From the NCBI GenBank assembly GCA_028751875.1, contig CM054145.1, forward strand, positions 39,694,064-39,758,063: a DNA stretch of 64,000 bases, read 5' to 3'. Source of the DNA: Rapana venosa. Its lineage: Eukaryota; Mollusca; Gastropoda; Neogastropoda; Muricidae. The notes beneath the pieces were generated by a model. That model made no database searches. It had not been told where the DNA came from and saw only the letters and a program-made list of their open reading frames with translations. Both the position numbers and the translations under genes were made by a program. Position 1 is the stretch's first letter; each line of letters starts with the position of its first letter. Positions 62,925-64,000 of this stretch are shown one piece after another.

Positions 62925-63045
62925 GTGTACATCCCCGCAGTCAGAATGTGGCTACCTTCAAGGTGGGTTAAAAAAAAACCAACAACGGTCACATACGCAA
63001 AATCTCACCATTGGTGAACCTCGGAGCTCTAGCCGAGGAACGAAA
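62925..63045 (+). repeat. Double-hairpin element L, copy 3 (within SINE D)
   Basis: TCACCATTGGTGA and CCTCGGAGCTCTAGCCGAGG are two adjacent perfect or near-perfect hairpins. They match 37125-37235 and 16561-16660 on the minus strand. Confidence 0.7.
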
Positions 63046-63159
63046 AGGAAAATCTGCGACGCGCTGTCACTGACTCCGCGACCCATGACTCCTATTACCT
63101 TGAGAAAAAGAAGACAATGATCCCGCCAGCCTATTGTATGCAACTGCCTGGTGAGAACG

Positions 63160-63216
63160 GAGAAGGAAGTGACACTGGGTCGAATCAGGAGAAGGAAGTG
63201 ACACTGGGTCAATCAA
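63160..63216 (+). repeat. Tandem duplication of 28-29 bp
   Basis: GGAGAAGGAAGTGACACTGG plus GTCGAATCA, repeated with loss of one G. Confidence 0.92.
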
Positions 63217-63299
63217 CACTGAAAAACTGCTGGAAAGAAAGGAGGAATAAATCATCTTAAAAGAGATAAGACAGTAAAACAAACCACCATGAAATTAAC

Positions 63300-63340
63300 T
63301 TCTCTCTGTCTCTGTCTGTCTGTCTGTCTGTCTGTCTGTC

Positions 63341-63435
<95 letters not shown>
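63300..63435. repeat. (TCTG)n then (TC)n microsatellite
   Basis: About 14 TCTG units and about 75 bp TC. Confidence 0.97.
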
Positions 63436-63437
<2 letters not shown>

Positions 63438-63537
63438 GTGGTGTGTGTGTGTGTTTATGATGATAACCACACGAGTCTATCATTATGCATGTGGGGAAAT
63501 GTACACGTATAGATATGTATTCAGGATGGGGTGTGTT

Positions 63538-63562
63538 GTTGTTGTCCTCAATTTAACGTCTG
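63538..63562 (+). repeat. Hairpin element F, copy 8 (truncated by GT array)
   Basis: TTGTTGTCCTCAATTTAACG then TCTGTGTGTG. The first arm is present; the loop and second arm are replaced by (GT)n. Confidence 0.65.
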
Positions 63563-63579
63563 TGTGTGTGTGTGTGTGT

Positions 63580-63644
<65 letters not shown>

Positions 63645-63704
63645 TAGCGAGAGAGAGAGAGAGAAAGAGATTAGCAGTATTTATTTGTGTGTGTGTGTGT
63701 GTGT
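63563..63704. repeat. (GT)n, (GA)n, (GT)n array
   Basis: About 80 bp GT, short GA, then 20 bp GT. Confidence 0.96.
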
Positions 63705-64000
63705 TTAAAAAAATGACAAGTTTTATTTATAGCGCTAGTTCAACTCTTCAAATATTCTGCATCATACAACCGAAACTATCCGGGATTTCATGAATTAGTC
63801 AATTCTAAGAAACGAAAAAGAAGAAAAAAAGAAAAAAACCTTGTAATTTAGAGATAATCTGCTCTCTTGATGGTAGGCAAAAACATGCAAAATAATTTCG
63901 GCCGTTTGATAAATTTCACCTCTACGTTTTCAACAGCTAGTGAGGTCACATGCCCAAATGGCAAATCACAGCTGCAGATATTGGTGTCGTACTTATTGAT
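63705..64000. other. No supported gene; possible family B-type tail start
   Basis: AAGTTTTATTTATAGCGC at 63718-63735 resembles the CGCTATATAAA 3' module of family B in reverse. The rest is unassigned. Confidence 0.35.

Larger units (their letters stand above)
62605..63050 (+). mobile_element. SINE family D, copy 2 (carries a LINE insertion)
   Basis: Head ACGTGCCTAGTGGTGAAG, degraded B box TTGGGTTCTTATCTCG, CAGAAGATCAAAATGCGC, GATCCCGTAATTCATATCA. After the insertion it continues GGGTTACGGAAACACGAAC, TCAGAATGTGGCTACC, and element L (CACCATTGGTGAACCTCGG, AGCTCTAGCCGAGGAACG). Confidence 0.8.

Overview
This window looks like intergenic or intronic DNA from a large, repeat-rich animal genome. The most likely source is a marine mollusc, probably a gastropod. 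I infer this from three things: I-type LINE retrotransposons with RNase H domains, several tRNA-derived SINEs that share one central domain, and an extreme load of CA/GT, TC/GA, TCTG and poly-G/poly-C tracts. I found no host protein gene, rRNA or functional tRNA that I can support. Most long reading frames are translations of microsatellites or shadows of retrotransposon relics.

Layout. 1-8.6 kb: microsatellite clusters, SINE and hairpin-element copies, a LINE C-terminal relic (7.3-7.6 kb), and a ~190-bp direct repeat (6.8 and 8.4 kb). 8.6-12.2 kb: a 500-N gap whose two flanks carry the same sequence in the same order, best read as unmerged overlapping contig ends. 11.4-16.5 kb: a decayed but nearly complete LINE on the minus strand, called LINE-N here. 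Its ORF1 is SGNH-hydrolase-like and its ORF2 has endonuclease, reverse transcriptase, RNase H and Cys/His tail. The RNase H is split by another retroelement. 16.5-30 kb: microsatellites, a second LINE C-terminus (18.9-19.4 kb), an endonuclease relic (28 kb) and SINEs. 30.3-30.6 kb: a 33-bp minisatellite. 31-45 kb: SINE fragments, Z-DNA-prone alternating tracts, a TATG array and another LINE C-terminus (42.5 kb). 45.8-47 kb: a second RNase H LINE whose reading frame holds a 23-bp minisatellite. 48.5-51 kb: a 3 x 108 bp tandem repeat, a small acidic ORF and a LINE C-terminal Cys/His domain. 51-59.2 kb: mostly unrecognised sequence with a degenerate 27-bp minisatellite. 59.2-64 kb: more SINEs, a second LINE-N 3' end, and a LINE insertion into a SINE with a perfect 11-bp target-site duplication.

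The strongest non-textbook signals are short hairpin-forming elements next to microsatellites. Element F (about 45 bp, eight copies) is always beside GT/CA or G/C tracts and lies just past the 3' end of both LINE-N copies. Element K (~330 bp, four copies) has hairpins at both ends. A (GTTCGA)n tail appears four times at the start of a TC/GA array. Together these suggest that retrotransposon 3' ends seed or shape much of the microsatellite content. Family letters (A, B, C and so on) are local labels, not database names.
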